Shown here: piece after piece, positions 7,889-16,264 of the stretch
Numbering within the stretch: position 1 is the first letter of the stretch
Layout of the letters: each line of letters begins with the position of its first letter
Origin: Bdellovibrionales bacterium
Lineage (GTDB): Bacteria; Bdellovibrionota; Bdellovibrionia; Bdellovibrionales; UBA1609
Direction: 5' to 3'
DNA: 39,390 nt
Assembly: GCA_019695175.1 (NCBI GenBank)
Contig: JAIBAM010000026.1
Coordinates: 1-39,390 of the forward strand
Notes under the pieces: model-generated
What the model saw: the letters and a program-made list of their open reading frames with translations, nothing else
What the model was told of the DNA's origin: nothing
Database searches by the model: none
Translations under genes and position numbers: made by a program

Positions 7889-8903
7889 CTTGTAGCTCCT
7901 TTAGACCTTGATTAAAATGAAGCTCAACCGGAACGGTCCACCCATAATTGAGCAATGGATGTTTTATTTTCTGAAGCTTTACTAAATCTTTTTCCGTAGT
8001 GATCCAAGGCTGTTCCCCAATTTGCAAATAGATCTCATCCAGATTTTTTTTGGAATATCTCTGATGGTCTTTAAAGATAAAGGACTTGCCAAGGGAGACC
8101 CCAAAACTTTGTTGTAAAGACATAAGAAAAGAATTTGGATTACCAATGCCACAGATCACATGAAGTTTTTTTTCCGAAAAAGAGCCGGTACCTATTACAG
8201 GATAAGGTAAACCTAAATGGTACTTGGCCTCAGCCCAACTTTTATGCCCTTGTTTATGCAAGAGTTCTCGCCAACACTGAACCCAAGTGGGATTAGATAA
8301 ATTTATTTTATTTATAATACAAAAATCAGCTCTTTTCACCCCTGACCAAAATTCCCTACCCATCCCCCAAGGAAAAGGATGCCTCACCTGCGGGTCTTGC
8401 GAACCATCAATTACCACAATATCCAAATGACGTTTCAATCGTCGATGCTGAAAAGCATCATCAGCAATAATGCAGGAAATATTTTTTTCTAAAGCTAATA
8501 AGCACTGAGCCACAGTCACTCGGTCCTTTCCCACATAAATGGGCACCTCAGGTAGTTTAAGGGCCATAAGCGTGGGTTCATCGCCAAAAACTTGAGCCGG
8601 TAAAGGATTCTCTAAATTAACTTTTTTAATCTCCTTCTCATCCACATGGTTGGCGTTTGAGCTTCTGCCATAACCACGACTGATAATCCCGGGTAAACGC
8701 CCCTTTTCCATTAAATAATTAGCAATCCATAAAACCAATGGAGTTTTTCCCGTTCCACCCATTGTCATATTGCCCACACTTATAATGGGCTTAGGGAGAG
8801 AAATACTCTGCAGTATTTTTTGATTGTAAAGACCGTTCCGGGTTTGCATGATTTGACCATAAACTCCACCCAACGGCGCCAAAAGTGATTTAAAATTCAC
8901 CAC
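7863..8903 (-). CDS. lpxK: tetraacyldisaccharide 4'-kinase
   Basis: The product has 346 residues. LpxK phosphorylates the 4' position of the lipid A disaccharide at the inner face of the inner membrane, using ATP. The N-terminus is hydrophobic; the P-loop reads GNMTMGGTGKTP at about residues 43-54, and the family's DDAFQHRRL block (about 147-155) follows, as in other LpxK proteins. The start is one of two adjacent GTG codons (8903 or 8900). The second overlaps the lpxB stop as GTGA, the common coupled arrangement. It is interesting that Bdellovibrio lipid A has been reported with mannose in place of the phosphates; this gene nevertheless looks intact. It lies between lpxB and the acyltransferase. 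Confidence 0.93.
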   Translation of the reverse strand: MVNFKSLLAPLGGVYGQIMQTRNGLYNQKILQSISLPKPIISVGNMTMGGTGKTPLVLWIANYLMEKGRLPGIISRGYGRSSNANHVDEKEIKKVNLENPLPAQVFGDEPTLMALKLPEVPIYVGKDRVTVAQCLLALEKNISCIIADDAFQHRRLKRHLDIVVIDGSQDPQVRHPFPWGMGREFWSGVKRADFCIINKINLSNPTWVQCWRELLHKQGHKSWAEAKYHLGLPYPVIGTGSFSEKKLHVICGIGNPNSFLMSLQQSFGVSLGKSFIFKDHQRYSKKNLDEIYLQIGEQPWITTEKDLVKLQKIKHPLLNYGWTVPVELHFNQGLKELQVALDLCSA

Positions 8904-10057
8904 ATCGATTCCACTACGTTTGCGACCTTTACTGTGGCTCCACTCTGACCCAATTTGTTTTTAACTTGGGCCAGCTGTTTTACAATTTGTTCTCGAGTTT
9001 CCTTTTGGTCGATTATTTTTTGTAATTCAAAGACAAGTTTTTCAACCCCGGCTTGTTCTTGGAAAAGTTCCGGTACAACCCTATGGCCCAAAACCAAATT
9101 CACTAATCCAAAATGCGCCGTAGATTTGACAAATTTTTTAGCCAGCCATGCCGTAAACCCGTTCATGCGGTACATAATGACCATGGGTTTTTCCATCAGT
9201 CCGACCATTAAGGTCGCGGTACCCGACGCACAAAGAACAATATCGGCCATGCTAATCATGGAAAATGGTTCATCCTGAATTAAGGTCAAAGGAATATCCA
9301 ATGGGCTTAAGTGATTCAGAACATCTTCCTTTTGCATTGTTGGCGCAATTAACAAAATCACTTTAAGATCCGGGTGTTTTTGTATTAAGAGTTTAGCAGT
9401 ATCAATTTGCAATTGTAGATGATGTTTCAATTCTGAGTGACGACTTCCTGGCATCAAAGCTAAAACTAAATCTTCTTTTTTTAAACCATATCTTTCTCGA
9501 CGAATCCCGATGGCATCCCTAGAAAAAAGATCCCCTTTTAGTTCATCTAAAAGGGGATGACCCACAAACTCCACCGGCACTTGAAACTTATTATAAAAGT
9601 CCGCTTCAAAAGGAAAGAGGACTAGCATTTTATCCACAACTTTTTTTATGAGGTGAACACGTGACTGTCGCCAAGCCCAAACCTGAGGTGAAATATAATA
9701 AATCACTTTTATATCTAATTGTTTCAGTCTTTTGGCCAAGCGAAGATTAAAGTCTGGATAATCTAATAACAAAGCCACTTTGGGTCGACGCTTTTGTGCT
9801 TCTTGAATTATAAGATTGAAAGCCTGTTTGATTTGACCCCAATGGGCTAACACCTCTTGCAAGCCAACAACAGCTAAGTCCTCAGAACGACCCAGAGCCT
9901 CAAAACCCAAATGGATCATCGCCTGACTGCCTATGCCAAATGATTTATATTTAATTTGATTGGCATTCCAATATTCAAGCAATCTTTGGGCGTAAAGACT
10001 GGATGAGGCCTCCGCAGCGACAATTAAAATTTCAGGACAATCGTTTGTGGATATCAT
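8897..10057 (-). CDS. lpxB: lipid-A-disaccharide synthase
   Basis: The product has 386 residues. LpxB joins lipid X and a UDP-diacyl sugar to form the beta-1,6 disaccharide of lipid A, acting at the inner membrane as a GT-B glycosyltransferase. Conserved blocks seen: LLDYPDFNLRLAKRL (about 97-111), YYISPQVWAWR (about 120-130), MPGSRHSEL (about 202-210) and the SGTATL nucleotide-binding loop (about 278-283). The usual N-terminal AGEASGD loop reads AAEASSS, keeping the Glu but losing the last Gly-Asp. The start is ATG at 10057; a TTG directly upstream (10060) is less likely. It overlaps the end of the oxidoreductase gene by 26 bases, so the two are coupled. Confidence 0.93.
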   Translation of the reverse strand: MISTNDCPEILIVAAEASSSLYAQRLLEYWNANQIKYKSFGIGSQAMIHLGFEALGRSEDLAVVGLQEVLAHWGQIKQAFNLIIQEAQKRRPKVALLLDYPDFNLRLAKRLKQLDIKVIYYISPQVWAWRQSRVHLIKKVVDKMLVLFPFEADFYNKFQVPVEFVGHPLLDELKGDLFSRDAIGIRRERYGLKKEDLVLALMPGSRHSELKHHLQLQIDTAKLLIQKHPDLKVILLIAPTMQKEDVLNHLSPLDIPLTLIQDEPFSMISMADIVLCASGTATLMVGLMEKPMVIMYRMNGFTAWLAKKFVKSTAHFGLVNLVLGHRVVPELFQEQAGVEKLVFELQKIIDQKETREQIVKQLAQVKNKLGQSGATVKVANVVESMW

Positions 10058-10994
10058 CAAGGATTCGCTCTGCTAATTTTAGTGCCACCAGCCCATCATA
10101 ACCTGATACAATAACTGGAGCTTGTTGTTTGACCGATGCAACAAAAGCCTTTGTTTCAGCCAAAAGCGCATCCCCCTTTTGTAAATTCCAAGCTTCAGCC
10201 TGAAGTGGAATCTCCCCTTCCTGCCATTCCCCTGTTTTAGTCAATAGATTGACCTCTCCTGAAGTAAAATCAATGGACAGATACTGATCCGGCTGAAAAA
10301 CACGGAACTTGCGCTGAGTGTTTTGAGAAACCCTTGAAGCCGTAATATTAGCCACAGTTCCAGAAGCAAATTCAACTCTGGCATTAGCTAAATCAACTTT
10401 TTTGGTGATTACAGGACTTCCCACTGCTGAAACCTGAATTGGTTCACTCTTCACCAAAGACAAAATCACATCCAAATCATGGATCATCACATCGAGCACC
10501 ACATCCACATCTAGACTGCGAGGTTTAAAGGGTGCCAACCGATGACATTCAATAAATAAGGGTCGATTAAGACGTTCTCGCACCGATGTCAGTGCCGGAT
10601 TAAATCTCTCCACATGGCCAACTTGTAATATCAAATGATTTTTTTTTGCCAATTTACAAAGTATTTCTGCCTGAGCTGAAGTGGATGTGATGGGCTTTTC
10701 CATATGAACATGAATTCTATTTTCTAGAAAAATTTTTCCCAATTCAAAATGCGCTGGTGTATTCGCCGCAATAGTCACTGCATCCACTTTACCAATCAGT
10801 GCTTGAGGACTTTCATAGAATTTCGTTTGAAACTCTTGGGCCACTTGCTGGCCCTGATCCACTCGCGAATCACTGACCCCCACTAAATCAACTTCATCAT
10901 CTAATAACTTGTACTTTTGCACATGAAACTTACCCAAGTGCCCCACACCAATAACAGCCACACGCAATTTATTTTGTGGGTAAAGAACACTCAC
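10032..10994 (-). CDS. gnnA: Gfo/Idh/MocA-family oxidoreductase, GnnA-like (probable UDP-GlcNAc 3-dehydrogenase)
   Basis: The product has 320 residues with a Rossmann fold at the N-terminus: VIGVGHLGKFH, with GxGxxG at residues 16-21. The family EKP motif (99-101) and the catalytic-type HDLD block at about 172-175 follow. The C-terminal half is the alpha/beta substrate domain. Its place between lpxA and lpxB matches Acidithiobacillus ferrooxidans, where GnnA oxidises the 3-hydroxyl of UDP-GlcNAc and GnnB transaminates it, giving amide-linked 3-acyl chains. No transaminase gene is in the window. The function is thus inferred from family, position and the known 2,3-diamino-glucose lipid A of Bdellovibrio; other sugar dehydrogenases of this family are possible. 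It overlaps lpxA by 4 bases and lpxB by 26. Confidence 0.8.
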   Translation of the reverse strand: MSVLYPQNKLRVAVIGVGHLGKFHVQKYKLLDDEVDLVGVSDSRVDQGQQVAQEFQTKFYESPQALIGKVDAVTIAANTPAHFELGKIFLENRIHVHMEKPITSTSAQAEILCKLAKKNHLILQVGHVERFNPALTSVRERLNRPLFIECHRLAPFKPRSLDVDVVLDVMIHDLDVILSLVKSEPIQVSAVGSPVITKKVDLANARVEFASGTVANITASRVSQNTQRKFRVFQPDQYLSIDFTSGEVNLLTKTGEWQEGEIPLQAEAWNLQKGDALLAETKAFVASVKQQAPVIVSGYDGLVALKLAERILDDIHKRLS

Positions 10995-11773
10995 CGCGCT
11001 ATTCCTCGGGCTGAGTTTTTCACAAAATGCACCAAATGATTAATATTTTCACTAGGCAAACATTCTTGTTCTATGAGTTGTAAGGCCTCAGCTACAGTTC
11101 TCTGACCCATAATGAGGAATCTTAGGGCTCGATGGATATTTTCAATTTCCTCTTTTCCAAACCCAGCTCGATCTAAACCAATTTTATTAGTTGCCCTTGA
11201 AACCGCATAACTTCCTTGGGCCATGGAGAATGGTAAAATATCTTTGTTAATGGCACTTTCACCAGCAATATAACTGTACTTACCTATGGTCACAAACTGA
11301 CTAAAGGAACAGACGCCACCAATTCGTACTTGATCTTCGACGGTGACATGTCCTGCAAAATTAGAAGTGTTTGCAATGACCACATGATTTCCAATATGGC
11401 AGTCATGGGCAATATGTACATAAGCCATCAATAAGTTATTGTGACCAATGGTCGTTGCTCCTCCACCTTTTACTGTACCGTTGTTAATAGTAACAAACTC
11501 ACGAATAATATTGTTATTTCCAATGGAAAGAAGTGTGGGCTCATTTTTATAGGATAAATCTTGAGGCGGTCCTCCGATCATGGCCCCTGGAAAAATTTGA
11601 TTGTTACTACCAATTTCTAACTCTCCATGTTCGTGTCCCAAAACGACATGGGAAGCAATGGTGGTCCCTGACCCAATTTTGACTTTTCCACTGATAATGG
11701 AAAAGGGTCCTACTTTTACATTATCAGCAAGCTCCGCCCGATCTGAAATAATGGCTGTTGGATGAATTTGCAT
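10991..11773 (-). CDS. lpxA: acyl-ACP:UDP-N-acetylglucosamine (or diamino sugar) acyltransferase
   Basis: The product has 260 residues, the usual LpxA length. It transfers a 3-hydroxyacyl chain from ACP to position 3 of the UDP sugar, the first step of lipid A synthesis, in the cytosol. The first two-thirds are hexapeptide repeats of a left-handed beta helix, starting with MQIHPTAIISDRAELADNV. Catalytic His is H123 in the block VHIAHDCHIGNH (119-130), and GGPPQDLSYKNEPT (67-80) is conserved. The C-terminus is helical. The start ATG overlaps the stop of fabZ by 1 base (TAATG), so translation is coupled. With a gnnA-like gene next door, the natural acceptor may be the 3-amino sugar. This is an inference that sequence alone cannot settle. 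Confidence 0.95.
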   Translation of the reverse strand: MQIHPTAIISDRAELADNVKVGPFSIISGKVKIGSGTTIASHVVLGHEHGELEIGSNNQIFPGAMIGGPPQDLSYKNEPTLLSIGNNNIIREFVTINNGTVKGGGATTIGHNNLLMAYVHIAHDCHIGNHVVIANTSNFAGHVTVEDQVRIGGVCSFSQFVTIGKYSYIAGESAINKDILPFSMAQGSYAVSRATNKIGLDRAGFGKEEIENIHRALRFLIMGQRTVAEALQLIEQECLPSENINHLVHFVKNSARGIAR

Positions 11774-12234
11774 TATTTCGTCCTAAAAGTAATTGTGGCT
11801 AGAACTTCAGCTTCAGCGACCAAATGTTCATCAACATGAGCTGTACACTGGAGTAACAACATTTGTCCACGATCCCTAATAATTTCCGCGGTTAACTTTA
11901 AACTATCTCCTGGCACCACGGGCTTTCTAAAACGCGCATTTCTAACCGAGGCAATAACCACATCCATATCTGGATCATCTTTACGATGAAAGGCCATACA
12001 ACCTGCTTGGGCCATAGCTTCCAATAAAATAACTCCTGGCATAATGGGTCGATCAGGGAAATGACCTACAAAAAAATGTTCATTCATAGTTACATTTTTT
12101 AAAGCCACAGCTTTTCGACCTAATCTTGAGCCAGTTTGAGGTCCCTCATGCACCGCTAAAATACGATCAATGTATATAAATGGATAGCGATGGGGCAGCA
12201 CTTTCATAATTTCTGTGATAGTCATTGTTTCCAT
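11773..12234 (-). CDS. fabZ: 3-hydroxyacyl-ACP dehydratase
   Basis: The product has 153 residues, the normal length. FabZ dehydrates 3-hydroxyacyl-ACP in fatty acid elongation and competes with LpxA for the same substrate, which explains why the two are adjacent. Hot-dog fold hallmarks are HRYPF (residues 15-19) and the catalytic block GHFPDRPIMPGVILLEAMAQ (57-76), with His58 and Glu72 as the active-site pair. The ATG has AAGGA 7 bases upstream. The gap to skp upstream is 143 bases and contains no gene, so lpxD, present at this place in many proteobacteria, is missing here. Confidence 0.95.
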   Translation of the reverse strand: METMTITEIMKVLPHRYPFIYIDRILAVHEGPQTGSRLGRKAVALKNVTMNEHFFVGHFPDRPIMPGVILLEAMAQAGCMAFHRKDDPDMDVVIASVRNARFRKPVVPGDSLKLTAEIIRDRGQMLLLQCTAHVDEHLVAEAEVLATITFRTK

Positions 12235-12377
12235 TTGTCATCCTTAATTTATAAACAAAAACAATTAGGAAAATGATCTCTGGTCTCAGTTATAAATTTT
12301 CACCACTTACTAACCAGAAATCATTCAATTTGAATCCAAGCTTTTTTGATTTATTCTTACTAATTTATTTCCCTTTA

Positions 12378-12947
12378 TTATTTCTTCTTAGGGCTACTTT
12401 TGGTTTGGTTTTTTTCGAACTCTGAAATAACACGAGCCGTTAAATCAATTTCCTTTTTTGCCCACAATACACTCTGCTCTGATTTTTCCAGAATAACACT
12501 GTAATTCTCTTTCTCAGCAAGTTCTCCAATAACTTTACGCAAACCTTCAATAATAGGTGTTGTTAAATCATTTTGCTTCTTTTGAATTTCACCTTGGCTT
12601 TTAGATACCAGTTCACGGTACTTTAGCATCTCTTGTTGCATTTCTTGTTGCTTATGAGCTTTGGCTTCATCTGTTAATGCTAAAGCTTTTTTCTCGTAAT
12701 CATCATTCATTTTTTTCAAATCAGCTTCTCGTTTTTCCAATTCCTTTTTTTTCCTACCAAATTCCTCTTCCAACTCTTTTTTTGCTTTTTTTCCCAAACT
12801 AGTTTCTTGAATAGCTTTTTGCATATCAATATAACCAATTTTTGTTTCGGACTTTACTTCAGAACCACCCGCTGTGTTGGCGTGAACTTCTTGTGGTTGA
12901 AAGATAAAAAATGAGGATAAAAAAATGGTTGCGGTAAATAATTTCAC
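12378..12947 (-). CDS. skp: periplasmic chaperone Skp/OmpH
   Basis: The product has 189 residues. Skp is a trimeric chaperone that shields unfolded outer-membrane proteins in the periplasm on the way to BamA. A signal peptide ends near VHA at residue 24. The short N-terminal strand IGYIDMQKAIQET (about 38-50) is typical of the family and is followed by a long Lys/Glu-rich helical pair (about 55-135), the jellyfish-like arms. A closing region with YSVILEKSEQSVLW (about 152-165) completes the trimerisation domain. The start is GTG with AAGGAG 6 bases before it. It lies 42 bases after bamA, as in E. coli. The C-terminal tail is Lys/Ser-rich. Confidence 0.92.
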   Translation of the reverse strand: MKLFTATIFLSSFFIFQPQEVHANTAGGSEVKSETKIGYIDMQKAIQETSLGKKAKKELEEEFGRKKKELEKREADLKKMNDDYEKKALALTDEAKAHKQQEMQQEMLKYRELVSKSQGEIQKKQNDLTTPIIEGLRKVIGELAEKENYSVILEKSEQSVLWAKKEIDLTARVISEFEKNQTKSSPKKK

Positions 12948-12989
12948 ATGAGCTCCTTATTTGTTATGAATTCAAAATAATACTATGCA

Positions 12990-15479
12990 CTAAAAATTAG
13001 GTCCAATGGCAAACTGAAAGTTCACCCCAGTTTCCTTATACTCTGGCCTTGGGTTGATGGGAAAACCCCACTCAAACCGTAAAGGACCAATGGGTGAAAA
13101 CCAACGAAATCCAAAACCCACATCACTGCGCAAATTATCCAATGTTAAATAATCATTGGCATCACCTATATCATAAAACACAACCCCTTTGATATCCGCT
13201 TCTTTTAAGAGCGGAAACTGAAACTCAAGATTATAATAAATTTCCTGAGTCCCCCCAAAGGGTCGATAGGCTGAAGCTAAAGGATCCGGGTCGCTCACTG
13301 CAGCATTCAAGGCTTTTTGGGATAGCTTTCGTCTTCCCACCGTAAACCAATCAAACCCTCTTAAAGAATTGGCCCCTCCAAGTAGAAACAATTCATTAAA
13401 TGGAGGTTGTTGGCCTGAATCGTTAGAAGTTATAAAGCCATAGGTCAAGTTGTTACGCCAAATAATTTCCAAAAAGGTCTTTTTAAAAAATCGAACTGTT
13501 GCAAAACCTTTGGTGTATTTTTTTTCCCCTCCCAATCCCGCATATTCCATCACCAAACTACTATAAAGACCTTTAGAAGGGGTCAACCGATCATCTCTCT
13601 TGTCATATTCCAGAGTAAAGGTCAGAGAGCTGGTCCAACCGTTAGCTGTTTCTACTGGGAATAAATCTGGATCCCCATTATCTGTCAGACTCAAATCGGT
13701 GTGATCCAGTTTGTAGCGAATAATACCATCCAAATAAGGAGCTAGAGGGTGACCTATACGAATAGCTCCCCCGCTTTTAATTTCAGAAAAATCAAATAGC
13801 GTCCGTCGACTTTGGTAGACATCGAATCCAGCAGACCATTCCGTATCTCTAAAATAGGGCTCGGTAAACGACAGCTTGAAATAAGATTGTGACTTACTCA
13901 AATCAATGGAAGCCCCTAACTTTTGACCACGTCCCATTAAATTAATCTGATTTATTTGCCCATTTAAGATAAAACCTTGAAAACTAGAATAACCGGCCCC
14001 CAGTTGAATCGTCCCCGTGTTTCTCTCCTTCACAGAAATATCAATATCCATGACGTCATTGCGACCTTTAGGAGTTTTATTTATAAAATTAACTTCTTCA
14101 AAATACCCCAATCTTTTTACATTATCAAAAGACTCTCTTTTTCGAGTCTCATTGTAAAGTTCACCTTCACGAATCCGGAGCTCCCTACGAATCACTTTAT
14201 CCCTTGTCTTGCTATTACCAATCACATTAAATTTACCAAAATAAACTTTGTTTCCTTTATCAATCTCAAAGGTAATATCCACTTCTTTATCTTGTTCGCG
14301 AATGGGAGTTCGGGGAATTATGTTGGCATAAGCGTAACCCAAATCTCCATACTTCGCTTGCAACTCTCGCAAATCTGACTGCAAAGTCTCGTACCGAAAA
14401 GTTCCCGCTTTGTGAATTTGAATGGAATCAAATAGCTCCTGATTGGAAAAGAGCAAGTCCCCAGCAAAATCCACATGCCCGACACGAAACTGCTCCCCTT
14501 CCTCAATTTTTATAGTAATGTAAATCCCGGTTTTATCTGGGGTGACATAAACCTGAGGGCGCTCTATTTTTACCTGTATGTATCCTTCGTTGAAGTAGAG
14601 TAAATTGAGCAAATGCATGTCTCGATCAAAAGCTTCTTGCTTGTAGGAACCTGAGTTGGCAATAAAACTAAAAAAACCCCCTTCTTGAGTCATCATTCCT
14701 GATTTCAACTTTGAACTTGAGATTTTTTTGTTACCTAAAAATGAAACTCTTTTAACTCGAACTTTTTCATTCTCATTGACATCAAACACCAAAATCACTT
14801 GATCTGGATTTTCTGTAGGCAAAACTTTGTAATTTACCTTTGCAAGAAAATAACCTTTTTCTTCATACATTTTTTCTAACTTGGCTACTGTTTCACCCAC
14901 TTTGGTAAGGTCTAGCATTTCATAGGATTTGTAACCCGAGGCTTCTTTTAATTCATCATCAGTGAGTTCTTCATTGCCATTGTAGCGAATTTCAATCACC
15001 GATGGCTTTTCAACAACAACATAGGTTAGAGTATTTTTACCGTTTATAACGTCCCAATCGACCTTTACATCATAAAAATAACCAAGTTTGAACAGCTCTA
15101 AAACATCTTGGCGAATGACTTCATCGGAAATTGTTTCCCCTTCCCGACTGATCAATTTGGACTTCATCGCCTCCATTTCAATTTTATGCTGGCCTTTAAA
15201 TTGAATCACCTCAATTTTTCCGGTCAACTCAGTAGAATTCCTCCCGTTAGGTAAGTTTTTATATGATTTTTTTTCTTCCACTGATTTTATGACAGCAGGG
15301 GTTTTTGCTAGAATTGGTTTTTTATTTTTATTTCCAACTTTATTATTTTTTTGACCCAATGTTTTAGGAAGGCCCATAGGCTGTTTTTCCACTGAAAAAC
15401 TGGAAGAAGAAAATATAAAAAAAACTAAGATGGCTTGCCCTACGAATTGGCTAAAAAAAAAATATCGAAATTTTTCCAT
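12990..15479 (-). CDS. bamA: outer membrane protein assembly factor BamA
   Basis: The product has 829 residues. BamA is the core of the complex that folds and inserts beta-barrel proteins into the outer membrane. A signal sequence (about 1-30) is followed by a Lys/Asn-rich linker of some 55 residues not usual in E. coli BamA. Five POTRA domains follow (about 85-435) with recognisable starts such as IEVIQFKGQHKIEM and VGHVDFAGDLLFSNQELF. The C-terminal 16-strand barrel carries the conserved RGFDWFTVGRR loop (the RGF/Y motif of lid loop L6) and ends in Phe, as the barrel signal requires. The start is ATG at 15479; a GTG directly upstream (15482) is possible. The ribosome binding site is weak. 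The gene follows lolD after 104 bases. Confidence 0.95.
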   Translation of the reverse strand: MEKFRYFFFSQFVGQAILVFFIFSSSSFSVEKQPMGLPKTLGQKNNKVGNKNKKPILAKTPAVIKSVEEKKSYKNLPNGRNSTELTGKIEVIQFKGQHKIEMEAMKSKLISREGETISDEVIRQDVLELFKLGYFYDVKVDWDVINGKNTLTYVVVEKPSVIEIRYNGNEELTDDELKEASGYKSYEMLDLTKVGETVAKLEKMYEEKGYFLAKVNYKVLPTENPDQVILVFDVNENEKVRVKRVSFLGNKKISSSKLKSGMMTQEGGFFSFIANSGSYKQEAFDRDMHLLNLLYFNEGYIQVKIERPQVYVTPDKTGIYITIKIEEGEQFRVGHVDFAGDLLFSNQELFDSIQIHKAGTFRYETLQSDLRELQAKYGDLGYAYANIIPRTPIREQDKEVDITFEIDKGNKVYFGKFNVIGNSKTRDKVIRRELRIREGELYNETRKRESFDNVKRLGYFEEVNFINKTPKGRNDVMDIDISVKERNTGTIQLGAGYSSFQGFILNGQINQINLMGRGQKLGASIDLSKSQSYFKLSFTEPYFRDTEWSAGFDVYQSRRTLFDFSEIKSGGAIRIGHPLAPYLDGIIRYKLDHTDLSLTDNGDPDLFPVETANGWTSSLTFTLEYDKRDDRLTPSKGLYSSLVMEYAGLGGEKKYTKGFATVRFFKKTFLEIIWRNNLTYGFITSNDSGQQPPFNELFLLGGANSLRGFDWFTVGRRKLSQKALNAAVSDPDPLASAYRPFGGTQEIYYNLEFQFPLLKEADIKGVVFYDIGDANDYLTLDNLRSDVGFGFRWFSPIGPLRFEWGFPINPRPEYKETGVNFQFAIGPNF

Positions 15480-15583
15480 CACATAAGCCTACCAATTGAG
15501 GGCGTTTTATTGAAATGCAAATCTTATAAAAATTTTAAAAAGACTAACGGTAAACCCTGTTGATGTCAAAAGTAGCGCGATTA

Positions 15584-16264
15584 TTACCATCCTGCGCCAG
15601 GTGTCACCCAAAGACCATCCGCCATTTGTAATTGCCTAGTAAACCTGGATGCAAATTGAGCATCATGAGTGACTGTGACAAGAGTAAGCTTAAAGTTTTT
15701 CTTTAAATCAAAAAATAAATTCTGAATATTTTTAGCATTCTGACTATCCAAGTTGCCTGTGGGTTCATCGGCAAAGAGAATTTCAGGTTCACAAAATAAA
15801 GCTCTGGCTATGGCAACCCTTTGTTTCTCCCCTCCACTTAACTCTGAAGGATAGTGATGAAGCCTATGGCTGAGATCTAACATTCCCAAAAGCTTTTCAG
15901 CCTTTTTACGGCAATCACGAACTTCCCATCCGGCAATGCGACCAGGCATCATAGTGTTTTCCACTGCAGAAAATTCACTCATCAAATAATGAAATTGGAA
16001 AACAAAACCCATTTTTTGATTTCTAAATTGGGCTAAAAAATCATCGCTCTTACTAAAAAGGTCTTCTTGACGATAAAATAATTGCCCTTGGGTCGGACGG
16101 TCCAAAGTTCCTAAAATCTGTAAAAAAGTACTTTTTCCTGTTCCTGAAGCCCCAAGGATACAGACATCGTCCCCCTCACCCAACTCCAAATTTAAACCTT
16201 TTAGAATCCGAAGTTCTTTTTTTCCTTGCTTAAACTCTTTAGTAATATGCCTTGCAGACAACAT
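15584..16264 (-). CDS. lolD: lipoprotein-releasing ABC transporter ATPase
   Basis: The product has 226 residues, the usual LolD length. It is the ATPase that powers extraction of mature lipoproteins from the inner membrane and passage to the carrier LolA. Walker A is GASGTGKST (38-46), the ABC signature LSGGEKQRVAIARAL lies near 141-155, and Walker B with the LolD/MacB-type EPTGNLD follows (near 165-172). The start ATG overlaps the permease stop (TAATG), so the two are coupled. A MacB-type exporter ATPase would look similar, but the neighbouring permease and bamA support the Lol assignment. Confidence 0.93.
   Translation of the reverse strand: MLSARHITKEFKQGKKELRILKGLNLELGEGDDVCILGASGTGKSTFLQILGTLDRPTQGQLFYRQEDLFSKSDDFLAQFRNQKMGFVFQFHYLMSEFSAVENTMMPGRIAGWEVRDCRKKAEKLLGMLDLSHRLHHYPSELSGGEKQRVAIARALFCEPEILFADEPTGNLDSQNAKNIQNLFFDLKKNFKLTLVTVTHDAQFASRFTRQLQMADGLWVTPGAGW

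Noticed and set aside
13977-14378. Plus-strand 133-residue frame opposite bamA
   Set aside because: Lies wholly antisense to a well-supported gene, with no start signal.
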